NCBI GenBank assembly: GCA_014155875.1
Contig: JACEFZ010011668.1
Span: 25,001-89,000, forward strand
Length of the DNA stretch: 64,000 bases
Reading direction: 5' to 3'
Origin: Cepaea nemoralis
Taxonomy: Eukaryota; Mollusca; Gastropoda; Stylommatophora; Helicidae
Shown: positions 11,894-20,397 of the stretch, piece after piece
Layout of the letters: every line of letters begins with the position of its first letter
Numbering within the stretch: the stretch's first letter is position 1
Position numbers and translations under genes: made by a program
Notes under the pieces: generated by a model
Databases searched by the model: none
Told to the model about the DNA's origin: nothing
What the model saw: only the letters and a program-made list of their open reading frames with translations

Positions 11894-12385
11894 GTGTTTA
11901 TACAGCTTACCTTTCGAGGGGATGACGTAAAGCAACGCCTACAGGACCGGCTTGTTACAGCAGTTGGCCGAACATTCTGTGCTGCAACTCCAGATATGAG
12001 GTACAAAACCACAACTATTCCCACCCCAGAAATAAAAGAATCTACCCCTCTATACGCCACATCTAATTGTATTTACCAATTCACATGCAGGTGCAAGTCT
12101 ACCCACATTGGCCAAACAAAGAGGCAGTTACACACCAGGATTTTTGAACACGTACCAAACTGGGTATACAAGAAACTACACACAAGCGATGGGATCATGC
12201 GAAGTGTGACACACCACAATTATAAACTTCCGGCGTCGTCCATTGCACGCCATGTCTTGGAAACCAGTCATGTCATTGAAAGGGACAGCGCTTTTCGCGT
12301 GTTGTTTCATGCACATAATAGTCGTTTGTTAAAGTTTGCAGAAGCGATAATGATCCACCTGCACAAGCCAATTTTGTGCAAATAG
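11894..12385 (+). CDS. Penelope-like element, GIY-YIG endonuclease C-terminal part
   Basis: A 163-codon frame ending at a natural stop (after ...HKPILCK). Residues about 58-90 show a GIY-YIG-type core: 'NCIYQFTCRCKSTHIGQTKR' then 'QLHTRIFEH'. This has the hydrophobic-Tyr strand, the Cys pair typical of Penelope/trematode-type RT-linked GIY-YIG domains, the IGQTKRQL-x3-R element and the EH end. In canonical Penelope polyproteins this domain lies C-terminal to the reverse transcriptase and nicks DNA for insertion. Here the RT is not upstream: the frame begins just after the head-to-head junction with the inverted arm. It is therefore a partial ORF without its own RT. About 140 bp downstream the next element piece starts. 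Confidence 0.75.
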   Translation: MFIQLTFRGDDVKQRLQDRLVTAVGRTFCAATPDMRYKTTTIPTPEIKESTPLYATSNCIYQFTCRCKSTHIGQTKRQLHTRIFEHVPNWVYKKLHTSDGIMRSVTHHNYKLPASSIARHVLETSHVIERDSAFRVLFHAHNSRLLKFAEAIMIHLHKPILCK

Positions 12386-12524
12386 AAAGGCATGATGGTC
12401 AGTTTCAAATTACCATGGTAAACAACTGATATTACTGTGTGAATATGTGTATATTTCAGCTTGAACGATAAGTCTAATTATTTTACTCTTTGTTGTGTGA
12501 CATCTGCAGTAAGTACCTGACGAG
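12386..12524 (+). other. Penelope-like element 3' UTR / pseudo-LTR
   Basis: This segment recurs at 13513-13640 (plus) and inverted at 11460-11590, as expected for the terminal repeats (pLTRs) of Penelope-like elements. Shared blocks include 'ttaccatggtaaacaactga' and 'tatttcagcttgaacgat'. The ribozyme-like motif straddles its downstream end. Confidence 0.65.
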
Positions 12525-12562
12525 ATGCAGAGAAATGTGCCAGGCAATAAATCGTACTATAT
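12505..12562 (+). ncRNA. Hammerhead-ribozyme-like motif
   Basis: The conserved core is present in order: 'agtac' (12512-12516), CTGACGA (12517-12523), GAAA (12532-12535), and ATC followed by 'gtact' (12551-12558). The flanking agtac/gtact can pair as a 5-bp stem I, and cleavage would fall after ATC. Stem II is minimal (one side ends A instead of C), and stem III has only a small TGC/GCA-type hairpin. Penelope-like elements are known to carry hammerheads in their terminal repeats, which raises the prior. Activity is untested. Confidence 0.6.
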
Positions 12563-13442
12563 ATGGTTTGTGTCTTCGTTATTCAAATTCACTACGGGAA
12601 AACATTGTTTTGATTTTCTAAAACGTCACCTCCCATTACCAACTGTAAAACAATTAGATGGATTACTCAAACTGAAGTGTAAAATATCGGTACAGGATTG
12701 TCGATTGAGATTTCTTGAGGAATGCCTAAGGACGGGAATATTTCCTCACCGGTATTTCAGGTCTCTGAGAGCCGACAGAATATGTCCAACAAGAAAAAAA
12801 AACATGAGACGACTGACAAAAGACCAGATAGAAGAAACCCAGTCCAAGCTGGCCAACCTCAAGCGCACACACAGTTCTGCCTACTACATCACCAAAGAAT
12901 TGAGCTTGTACAGCCACTTGAAGTTCACTAAATTCTCCACAGAAACAGTGTACAAGGTGAAAATCATAGAGAATTCTCGCCTCAACAAATCACTGAGTAC
13001 TGAAAAGATAACAACGTCAGTACTAGACAACCCAGAGAAGTATGTGAGGAACTTATCGTCGTACGTTCTCAACAATATTGACACTGAGTCCATTGCATAC
13101 GGATTTAAATTCTGCATAAAGCCCAAACACATCAACCGCACTGAGTCGCAGGCACAGTTTCAAATGTTGTTTGACCAAGTCTCTAAGTTATCACCAACTT
13201 CTGCTGAGTCGGTCAGGTGGCTGAAGGCCAAACTTGTAGATTTAGAACACCAGTATCGCACATCAGCCTCTAAACAGACATGCCCGCTGACAAATGAACA
13301 CCTTACTGCATTAAAAGCATTAAAGGCTAACAAAACGCTTGTATTACTGAAACCAGACAAAGGAAGTGGTGCAGTATTGACGGACATGTCAGATTACCAG
13401 AGTAAAATGGAAGTGATATTATCGGATGAATACACAAAATAG
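12525..13442 (+). CDS. Penelope-like element, N-terminal part of RT polyprotein
   Basis: A 305-codon frame with a basic, alpha-helical N-terminal half ('RRLTKDQIEETQSKLANLKR'). It ends in the Penelope-type N-terminal RT signature 'KANKTLVLLKPDKGSGAVLT' plus 'DYQSKMEVIL', corresponding to the 'K..VILP.DKG...V..D..DY' motif upstream of the RT fingers. The frame stops exactly where the sequence jumps to the 3' terminal segment (about 13440), so the palm with the catalytic aspartates is deleted. The usual polyprotein is roughly 700-900 residues, so this is under half. The nominal ATG lies inside the hammerhead-like motif, so the true start may be further in. Confidence 0.72.
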   Translation: MQRNVPGNKSYYIWFVSSLFKFTTGKHCFDFLKRHLPLPTVKQLDGLLKLKCKISVQDCRLRFLEECLRTGIFPHRYFRSLRADRICPTRKKNMRRLTKDQIEETQSKLANLKRTHSSAYYITKELSLYSHLKFTKFSTETVYKVKIIENSRLNKSLSTEKITTSVLDNPEKYVRNLSSYVLNNIDTESIAYGFKFCIKPKHINRTESQAQFQMLFDQVSKLSPTSAESVRWLKAKLVDLEHQYRTSASKQTCPLTNEHLTALKALKANKTLVLLKPDKGSGAVLTDMSDYQSKMEVILSDEYTK

Positions 13443-13870
13443 TCGTTTGTTAAAGTTTGCAGAAGCGATAATGATCCACCTGCACAAGCCAATTTTGTGC
13501 AAATAGAAAGACACGATAGTCAGTTTAAAATTACCATGGTAAACAACTGATATTACTGTGCGAACATGTGTATATTTCAGCTTGAACGATGAGTCTAATT
13601 ATTTTACTCTTTGTTGTGTGACATCTGCAGTAAGTACCTGACGAGAAGCAGCGAAATGTGCCAGGCAATAAATCGTACTATATATAATTTGTGTCTTCGT
13701 TATTCCAATTCCCTACGGACGAGAAAAGTCTATTTCTTGTTACAAATGACATATGTTTATTGGTCATTATGTTTTCCATCTTGCAAAAGCTACCTTCGCC
13801 TTGGCGATTCTTGTATAAACTATTCAAGGCATCTCCCATCAAATGTTATGACCGTTCCGAGGTAATTGCA
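13440..13870 (+). mobile_element. Penelope-like element, second 3' terminal segment
   Basis: It begins inside the last codons of the GIY-YIG ORF ('gtttgttaaagtttgcagaa'), repeats the UTR and the ribozyme motif, and continues past it. It corresponds to 12320-12600. Its fusion to the N-terminal ORF marks an internal deletion or a head-to-tail tandem of partial copies. Confidence 0.7.
13626..13683 (+). ncRNA. Hammerhead-ribozyme-like motif, best copy
   Basis: 'agtac' (13633-13637), CTGACGA (13638-13644), 'gaagcagc', GAAA (13653-13656), and ATC + 'gtact' (13672-13679). All core positions are intact, including the G/C closing pair of stem II, and stem I can form 5 bp. Of the three copies this is the most likely to be active. 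Confidence 0.62.
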
Positions 13871-13904
13871 TTGATTCACATGTTTAAATATAGTTCAATT
13901 TAAT

Positions 13905-13965
13905 CGTATATTCATTCATTCATTCATTCATTCATTCATTCATTCATTCATTCATTCATTCATTC
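13905..13965. repeat. (ATTC)n microsatellite at LINE D 3' end
   Basis: About 14 copies of attc directly abutting the 3' terminus of a minus-strand LINE. On the LINE strand this is a (GAAT)n tail. Confidence 0.93.
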
Positions 13966-14702
13966 AGTAGAATGTCCTTTGAAGAACCTCACTCTCATAA
14001 CAACCTTCCGGAAAACTTCTCGATCACAAGCAAGATGTCACGATACACCCATCTGAAGATCATCCGCCACATCCTGCACCCATCTTCTCTTTGGCCTTCC
14101 TCTTCCTCTCTTCCCAGGCATATATCTCTCCATTATTGTTCTCTCCAAACTTTCGTGATGTTTCAAGGGACCACAATATTTCAGTTTTCTTTGTTTTATC
14201 GTCTTTAATAGCCAACCTTTAATATTCAGCTCTTGAAGTATGGATGCATTTATTCTTTTCTTTACCCAAGATATTCTTAGAACTTGTCTATAAAATTTAT
14301 ATTCAAAGGCATTTATGCGCTGTTCAGGTTGTTTAGTAAGTGTCCAGGTTTTACAGGCGTATGTTGCAATGGGAAAGACACACGCTCTTAAGAATCTAAT
14401 ATTTGTAGTTCTCTCTGTCCCGCTCCACAATTTATTGAGTTGGGTGAGTCTTTGAAGAGCAATAGATATTCGTCTTTATTTCTATTCGACATTTTCCACC
14501 ACCTCCAATTTTTCCTCATTAACATATATTTTTTTCTCTATAGTAGTTGTATTTGCCTGAATTATCTTTGTTATTGCTATGTTAAGATATAAGTTGTGAT
14601 TTTCACTTTTCAATTGGGTTGAGGTTATTAGGTGTTCTATATCATTCTGTGTTGTGGATAGCAATACTGTTTCATCAGCATTTAGAATCTCTGGTATGTC
14701 AT
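13966..14702 (-). pseudogene. LINE D, RT C-terminal fragment (copy 1)
   Basis: A minus-strand non-LTR retrotransposon piece. A frame at 14430-14038 (130 codons) covers the post-RT region: 'GTERTTNIRFLRACVFPIAT', 'YACKTWTLTKQPEQRINAFE', and the basic 'GKRGRGRPKRRWVQDVADDL' end. Upstream, at about 14690-14500, lies the palm segment, where the expected YADDTVLL reads 'NADETVLL', so a catalytic Asp is lost. The family copy at 24900-26466 keeps YADDTVLL. The fragment joins a piece of LINE A at about 14702, which gives a chimeric 83-codon frame (14733-14482). Confidence 0.75.
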
Positions 14703-15150
14703 GAATATTACATTGTGGTATTTTCTTCTTCATAGTGACTACTATGCCGGCTCCGTGGCAAGGAGCTTACGGACACGATTCGTAAGCCCCCTTACCCGCG
14801 TTCGAAACACTGCTGCGACAGATTTGGCAGCAGATCGCATTGCGCTGGATTTTAACGTGTTGGTATGGGAGCCGGTTATTCAGAAATCAATGGTAAACTA
14901 CTGAACGTAAACTTGCAAGGGCATCAAAAACAGCAGTAACATTCTGGTGTTGACAGCGATGTCCTGTAATTAAGATATCCAAAGAAAAAAAAATGATTAC
15001 TATAATCAGCGCCTTCTTACAATTTAATTTCTACCCTAGTTTTTCACTGTGTGCAACAACCGCGTCTACTAAATGTTGCATATCCTACCCATTGTCTGCC
15101 ATCAATACTGTATCATCCACAAATCTGTTAATTACCATTTATTTATTTCG
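14703..15150 (-). pseudogene. LINE A, RT palm fragment split by a SINE
   Basis: On the minus strand, 15150-14994 reads 'FVDDTVLMADNG' (the RT catalytic FxDD box) and a 'LVDAVVAHSEKLG' helix, and 14745-14703 continues with 'KKKIPQCNIH'. The same order occurs without interruption at 37180-37330 (LVDAVFTHSEQLG ... KKEIPQCNI). A SINE1 at 14746-14993 separates the halves. Confidence 0.72.
14746..14993 (+). mobile_element. SINE1 inside LINE A
   Basis: The head is 'gccggctccgtggcaaggag' and the B-box region is 'gcgttcgaaacactgc'. The body is the variant with 'gacagatttggcagcagatc'. The 3' part is 'gtgttgacagcgatgtcctg', followed by an A-rich tail. The flanks 'tgactactat' (14736-14745) and 'tgattactat' (14994-15003) form a 10-bp target duplication with one mismatch. 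Confidence 0.85.
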
Positions 15151-15159
15151 GTAAAGATA

Positions 15160-15605
15160 ATTAACTTATATGCGTGAATACCTTGTCATGTGGCCCGCGC
15201 CGTCATGCTTGCATTAACATTCGTGATTCACAATGTAGATAGATCTCCCTATCACAGGGCCGTTAAACAACCCAACTAAAATGTTGTGGCTATTGGCTTG
15301 CTTTAAAAATATCATGTGCAAAGTTCACATCCGAACGCAGAGTGGCTTCAGTACTAATCGATTTAACGTTGTCAACATCTGCTATGATGTTATCAGTTTA
15401 TATTGCCTGTTGGTTACTTCGTATCAATTTCATTACTGCAGGGTGAATATAAAACTTGTCCCGCCTTTCCGATGTATTCCATTATTAAACCAATGTAGTT
15501 TAGATTGCAATGTAGCAAGCAAATACAATAGGCGGTTGTCTGCGGGCGTTGAAATGAACAAAATAGTAGTACATTGCAAAATGAAATCTCATCTTTAATT
15601 AACTG
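15160..15605. other. Spacer, nothing recognised
   Basis: I find no motif or repeat match within the window. The short frames here lack any recognisable domain. Confidence 0.3.
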
Positions 15606-15611
15606 CTCTTT

Positions 15612-15912
15612 GAAGTGTCTCTGTGGCGAAGGAGTTACGGACGCAATTCGTAATCCCACATACCACTTTCTAAACACAGATGAGAGTGATATCACAGCAG
15701 ACCGCATTGCGTTGGTCTTTATAAACTGGTTTGAGAGCCGGTCGTTTAGAAAGCAATAGCGAACTACCTAATGTAAACTTGCCAAGAAATCATAAACAGT
15801 CACTCAATGCTAGGAATGACTGCTACGTCCTGTAAAGGATATGCAACTCACAAAGCAGCCACACAATGCTGGGAGTGACTGCTACGACCTGTAAAGGATA
15901 TGCAACTAACTA
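15612..15912 (+). mobile_element. SINE1 variant with duplicated 3' tail
   Basis: The head 'tctctgtggcgaaggagtta' resembles the 14746 copy. The 3' segment 'gctacgtcctgtaaaggat' plus its 'cacaatgctgggagtgact' lead-in appears twice in tandem (15795-15850 and 15855-15910), a ~57-bp tail duplication. Confidence 0.75.
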
Positions 15913-16119
15913 ACGCAAAGTTCTTCTTACGATGACGATAGACAGACATCGGCGATGATGCTTGTGAATGGACAAGTAATAACGTTGATGTTGTTTATTT
16001 TATGATGGTGCTTATATTATTACATTGTGCTAAACTATTTGACGTTTGTCCATCAAGAATGATGATGATCATTCATTTCATCCAATGGGGTTGGAAGTAT
16101 GGAGCCGTGAGTTCTAAGA

Positions 16120-16510
16120 TGGCTGGTAAGGCCTATTTTGGCTCGAAATGTTCTTTGACTATTTGGGCACGGAATGCTAGACGTTCCGAGTCGAGGAGTC
16201 CGACACCCTACATTGTGCCTAACGACAATTGGGAGGGTACAGACCTTACCCTAGTGAAAGGAAATGCAAGCTAAAGAATAAATGTCATGGCTGGGCAGAC
16301 CAGTCCCTAAGCCTTGGTCGGCAACTTGTCTGGGATGGAATCTCCGACAAGAGGATACTTGGAGCATTACTTTGCTGGTCTTGTTCCAGATATATTGGTA
16401 TTTCCTTTCTTCTGGAGTAAACTAGGCAGGCCAAGATAGAGATAATGTTGCTCGGGCAACAAATGATCTCTAAATTCAGTGTAATCCATTTTACAAACGA
16501 GTCTCTCAAG
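16120..16510 (+). repeat. Dispersed repeat R6, copy 1
   Basis: Corresponds to 53250-53615, and to the mirror copy at 54945-55320. Shared blocks include 'atgtcatggc...gcagacca', 'ggtcttgttccagatatatt' / 'ggtcttattccagacgtatt' and the 'tctggagtaaa' end. No protein domain is seen and the class is unknown. Confidence 0.6.
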
Positions 16511-16539
16511 ACGCAGGGTGCTTAGCTAGTCTATATACA

Positions 16540-16920
16540 ACCATTCCGAAACAAGTCAATGAATTTAAATATTTAGGAACTTTAATAACAGCAGATAGAA
16601 GATGTATTAAGGAAGTTAAATTTACAACAGCCCAAGCTTAAGCAGCATGTCACAAAATGAAGAGTATTCTCTATACTTTATTTGTGACACTGAGGGTGGG
16701 GGGAGGAGAAGAGTTCTTAAGAGTTATATTGCTATATTGAGCCAATACTGATTTCGGAAGAGAATCATGGAGAAGCGAGGAATTATATAGAACCCGCGGA
16801 GATGCAGTTTTAAAGAAGATCACGATGAAAACATCGTCGAGAGGTAGAAAGAGCTCTGAAGATATTTTGAAAGAAGTTAACTCAAAAATTGAACTGGTTA
16901 CTCTCATCAGAAGAAGTCAG
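16540..16920 (+). pseudogene. LINE C fragment that feeds two tandem arrays
   Basis: Plus-strand LINE coding remnants. At 16555-16640 they read 'VNEFKYLGTLITADRRCIKE' (the post-palm 'YLG..IT.DG' motif), and at 16850-16935 'SEDILKEVNSKIELVTLIRR' then 'SQSTFCGHSM'. The latter matches 'LRTTTIRKRQTAFFGHAMRR' of the minus-strand LINE C copy at 27790-28850. The LINE continues directly into the 64-bp array, whose unit is the next piece of the same gene. Confidence 0.72.
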
Positions 16921-18825
16921 TCGACATTCTGTGGGCATTCCATGATAACAGGAACACTGAAGCTTGTCGAGAAGGCTGGAAGTGAAGACATTCTGTGGGC
17001 ATTCCATGATAACAGGAACACTGAAGCTTGTTGAGAAGACTGGAAGTGAAGACATTCTGTGGGCATTCCATGATAACAGGAACACTGAAGCTTGTCGAGA
17101 AGGCTGGAAGTGAAGACATTCTGTGGGCATTCCATGATAAGAGGAACACTGAAGCTTGTCGAGAAGGCTGGAAGTGAAGACATTCTGTGGGCATTCCATG
17201 ATAAGAGGAACACTGAAGCTTGTCTGAGAAGACTGAAGTGAAGACATTCTGTGGGCATTCCATGATAAGAGGAACACTGAAGCTTGTCGAGAAGGCTGGA
17301 AGTGAAGACATTCTGTGGGCATTCCATGATAAGAGGAACACTGAAGCTTGTCGAGAAGGCTGGAAGTGAAGACATTCTGTGGGCATTCCATGATAAGAGG
17401 AACACTGAAGCTTGTCGAGAAGGCTGGAAGTGAAGACATTCTGTGGGCATTCCATGATAAGAGGAACACTGAAGCTTGTCGAGAAGGCCGGAAGTGAAGA
17501 CATTCTGTGGGCATTCCATGATAAGAGGAACACTGAAGCTTGTCGAGAAGGCTGGAAGTGAAGACATTCTGTGGGCATTCCATGATAAGAGGAACACTGA
17601 AGCTTGTTGAGAAGACTGGAAGTGAAGACATTCTGTGGGCATTCCATGATAAGAGGAACACTGAAGCTTGTTGAGAAGGCTGGAAGTGAAGACATTCTGT
17701 GGGCATTCCATGATAAGAGGAACACTGAAGCTTGTTGAGAAGACTTGAAGTGAAGACATTCTGTGGGCATTCCATGATAAGAGGAACACTGAAGCTTGTT
17801 GAGAAGGCTGGAAGTGAAGACATTCTGTGGGCATTCCATGATAAGAGGAACATTGAAGCTTGTTGAGAAGACTTGAAGTGAAGACATTCTGTGGGCATTC
17901 CATGATAAGAGGAACACTGAAGCTTGTCGAGAAGGCTGGAAGTGAAGACATTCTGTGGGCATTCCATGATAAGAGGAACACTGAAGCTTGTCGAGAAGGC
18001 TGGAAGTGAAGACATTCTGTGGGCATTCCATGATAAGAGGAACACTGAAGCTTGTCGAGAAGGCTGGAAGTGAAGACATTCTGTGAGCATTCCATGATAA
18101 GAGGAACACTGAAGCTTGTCGAGAAGGCTGGAAGAGAAGACATTCTGTGGGCATTCCATGATAAGAGGAACACTGAAGCTTGTCGAGAAGGCTGGAAGTG
18201 AAGACATTCTGTGGGCATTCCATGATAAGAGGAACACTGAAGCTTGTCGAGAAGGCTGGAAGTGAAGACATTCTGTGGGCATTCCATGATAAGAGGAACA
18301 CTGAAGCTTGTCGAGAAGGACTTGAAGTGAAGACATTCTGTGGGCATTCCATGATAAGAGGAACACTGAAGCTTGTCTGAGAAGGCTGGAAGTGAAGACA
18401 TTCTGTGGGCATTCCATGATAAGAGGAACACTGAAGCTTGTTGAGAAGACTTGAAGTGAAGACATTATGTGGGCATTCCATGATAAGAGGAACACTGAAG
18501 CTTGTTGAGAAGGCTGGAAGTGAAGACATTCTGTGGGCATTCCATGATAAGAGGAACACTGAAGCTTGTTGAGAAGACTTGAAGTGAAGACATTCTGTGG
18601 GCATTCCATGATAAGAGGAACACTGAAGCTTGTTGAGAAGGCTGGAAGTGAAGACATTCTGTGGGCATTCCATGATAAGAGGAACACTGAAGCTTGTTGA
18701 GAAGATTTGAAGTGAAGACATTCTGTGGGCATTCCATGATAACAGGAACACTGAAGCTTGTTGAGAAGGCTGGAAGTGAAGACATTCAGTGGGCATTCCC
18801 TAAGAAGAGAAAACCTGAACCTTTT
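16921..18825. repeat. 64-bp tandem array, ~29 units, LINE-derived
   Basis: The unit is 'gaagacattctgtgggcatt' + 'ccatgataagaggaacactg' + 'aagcttgtcgagaaggctgg' + 'aagt'. Starts at 16984, 17048 and 17112 give an exact 64-bp period. Units are nearly identical, with recurring two-state differences (cgagaaggctgg versus tgagaagactt). The first and last units are the most diverged. Since 64 leaves remainder 1 modulo 3 and the minus-strand unit has no stop in any frame, a spurious 774-codon minus-strand frame runs through it. Confidence 0.95.
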
Positions 18826-18884
18826 TGAGAAGGCTGGAAGAGAAGGCGGGTATGGGGTGGGGGGAGGGGGCAGACCAAACGAAC

Positions 18885-19335
18885 AGATGCTGGATAGTTG
18901 GACAATGCCTGACCAAAAGTTAAGATACTGGACAGTTGGATATGATGGCCTGACCAAAAGGAGAGATACTGGACAGTTGGATATGATGGCCTGACCAAAA
19001 GGACAGATACTGGACAGTTGGATATGATGGCCTGACCAAAAGGTCAGATACTGGACAGTTGGATTATGATGGCCTGACCAAAAGGTCAGATACTGGACAG
19101 TTGGATTATGATGGCCTGACCAAAAGGTCAGATACTGGACAGTTGGATTATGATGGCCTGACCAAAAGGTCAGATACTGGACAGTTGGATATGATGGCCT
19201 GACCAAAAGGTCAGATACTGGACAATTGGATATGATGGCCTGACCAAAAGGTCAGATACTGGACAGTTGGATATGATAGCCTGACCAAAAGGTCAGATAC
19301 TGGACATTTGGATATGATGGCCTGACGAAACGTCG
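18885..19335. repeat. 41-bp tandem array, ~10 units, LINE-derived
   Basis: The unit is 'gatatgatggcctgaccaaa' + 'aggtcagatactggacagtt' + 'g'. It aligns with the LINE C segment that encodes GRPREMMLDGL (compare 'ggcagaccaagagaaatgat' at about 23830), which is the next part of the LINE after the 64-bp unit. A plus-strand remnant of the join reads 'GRPNEQMLDSW' at 18870-18905. Confidence 0.9.
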
Positions 19336-19371
19336 GTATCAGACATTGTCTTTTGATTTCTTTTGTTCGCT

Positions 19372-19640
19372 CGATTTGAACCCAAGAGTAGTCCACAATT
19401 ACTTCTAGAGCACAGGACTGATGTTTGCGTGTGGATTAGCTTTTCCTATTACCAGTGTCCCTCGCCATCAGGCGAACGCACTCCGACTTCTGAGGCACTT
19501 GTAATTTACGTCCCTGAGTCAAGGACGAGAAACAAACATTTGAGACCAAATGGTGTACGGGTTGAACCTACTACCTAGACGGCAGCACACCAGAAGCTTA
19601 AGAGCGTGCGCACTTCTACGTTCGGCCACGCCAGCCTCTG
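19372..19640 (-). mobile_element. SINE4, minus strand
   Basis: On the minus strand: 'gcgtggccgaacgtagaagt' (A-box/D-arm region), B box 'ggttcaacccg', and the body 'tcggagtgcgttcgcctgat' with 'gacactggtaatagg'. This is the same order as the 1420-1715 copy, with a 3' end reaching about 19372. Confidence 0.65.
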
Positions 19641-20319
19641 TATTAGAAATGACTGGAAGCATGAGGGACAGACCATTGTGGACGGATATGGTCCCCAAGC
19701 CCACACGGCATGGACTATAAGAACTAAGAACTATACATATATATCTTCTTTTTGTTTGCACATGAAATCTATATATATATACAGCCGCCAAACATCGTGA
19801 GCTGCACGTGGGCACACCAAGCGTATGGCAGAGACAAGGCAAAGGTCTGGCGCAGTAATACATGTGAGCGTAGATGGATGGAACTGCATGCAACAGACGC
19901 TAGCAGACACACCTGCAACGTGCCCTTAGACTAGTCTGCGCTTCTGGTCTTATTCAAGTCTGATATTTAGAACTCGGCCGGCAAAATTGTTTTAGCATTT
20001 TATTGTCTTCTGTCTCTCCGTGCTGTTTGTTCATTTTTTTCCGGTTTGTTTCCTTGTAATTTTATGCTAGAAACGTTCCTTTTGGTGTTTAGCGTAACTT
20101 TAAATTGTTTGGATTCAGTTGTATTGTCTTACTTACGAATGTTTATGTTCTGTTTCTGACTTCTGCTTTAGGGTTTCCCAATTCGCTGTGTTTTCCCTGA
20201 ATCATTGAGTATGTTGTTAGCAACGGATTGAACAGTTCACACAAAATGCATAGAAATACACACATACTTCATCAGAGACATTACCGGTCTTCCTTTCAAC
20301 AGTATCATGTACAAAAGCG
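19641..20319. other. Spacer, nothing recognised
   Basis: A few short TA runs (19735-19785). The small frames lack domains and I do not call them. Confidence 0.3.
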
Positions 20320-20396
20320 ATAAGGTACACGGTCAAGGCTCGCCATCTCACATGATCACCAGAGTCGTTGATCAATCCTGATGCCTATTATGGCAT
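20320..20396 (-). mobile_element. LINE A 3' tip
   Basis: 'aaggctcgccatctcacatg' and 'atcaccagagtcgttgatca' match the last coding block of LINE A (compare 10975-11025 and 27040-27075). Only the terminus is present. Confidence 0.6.
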
Positions 20397-20397
20397 G

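Noticed and set aside
14482..14733. 83-codon frame as a distinct protein
   Set aside because: A chimera of LINE A (residues up to about 10) and LINE D across a junction at about 14702, with the RT catalytic box mutated.
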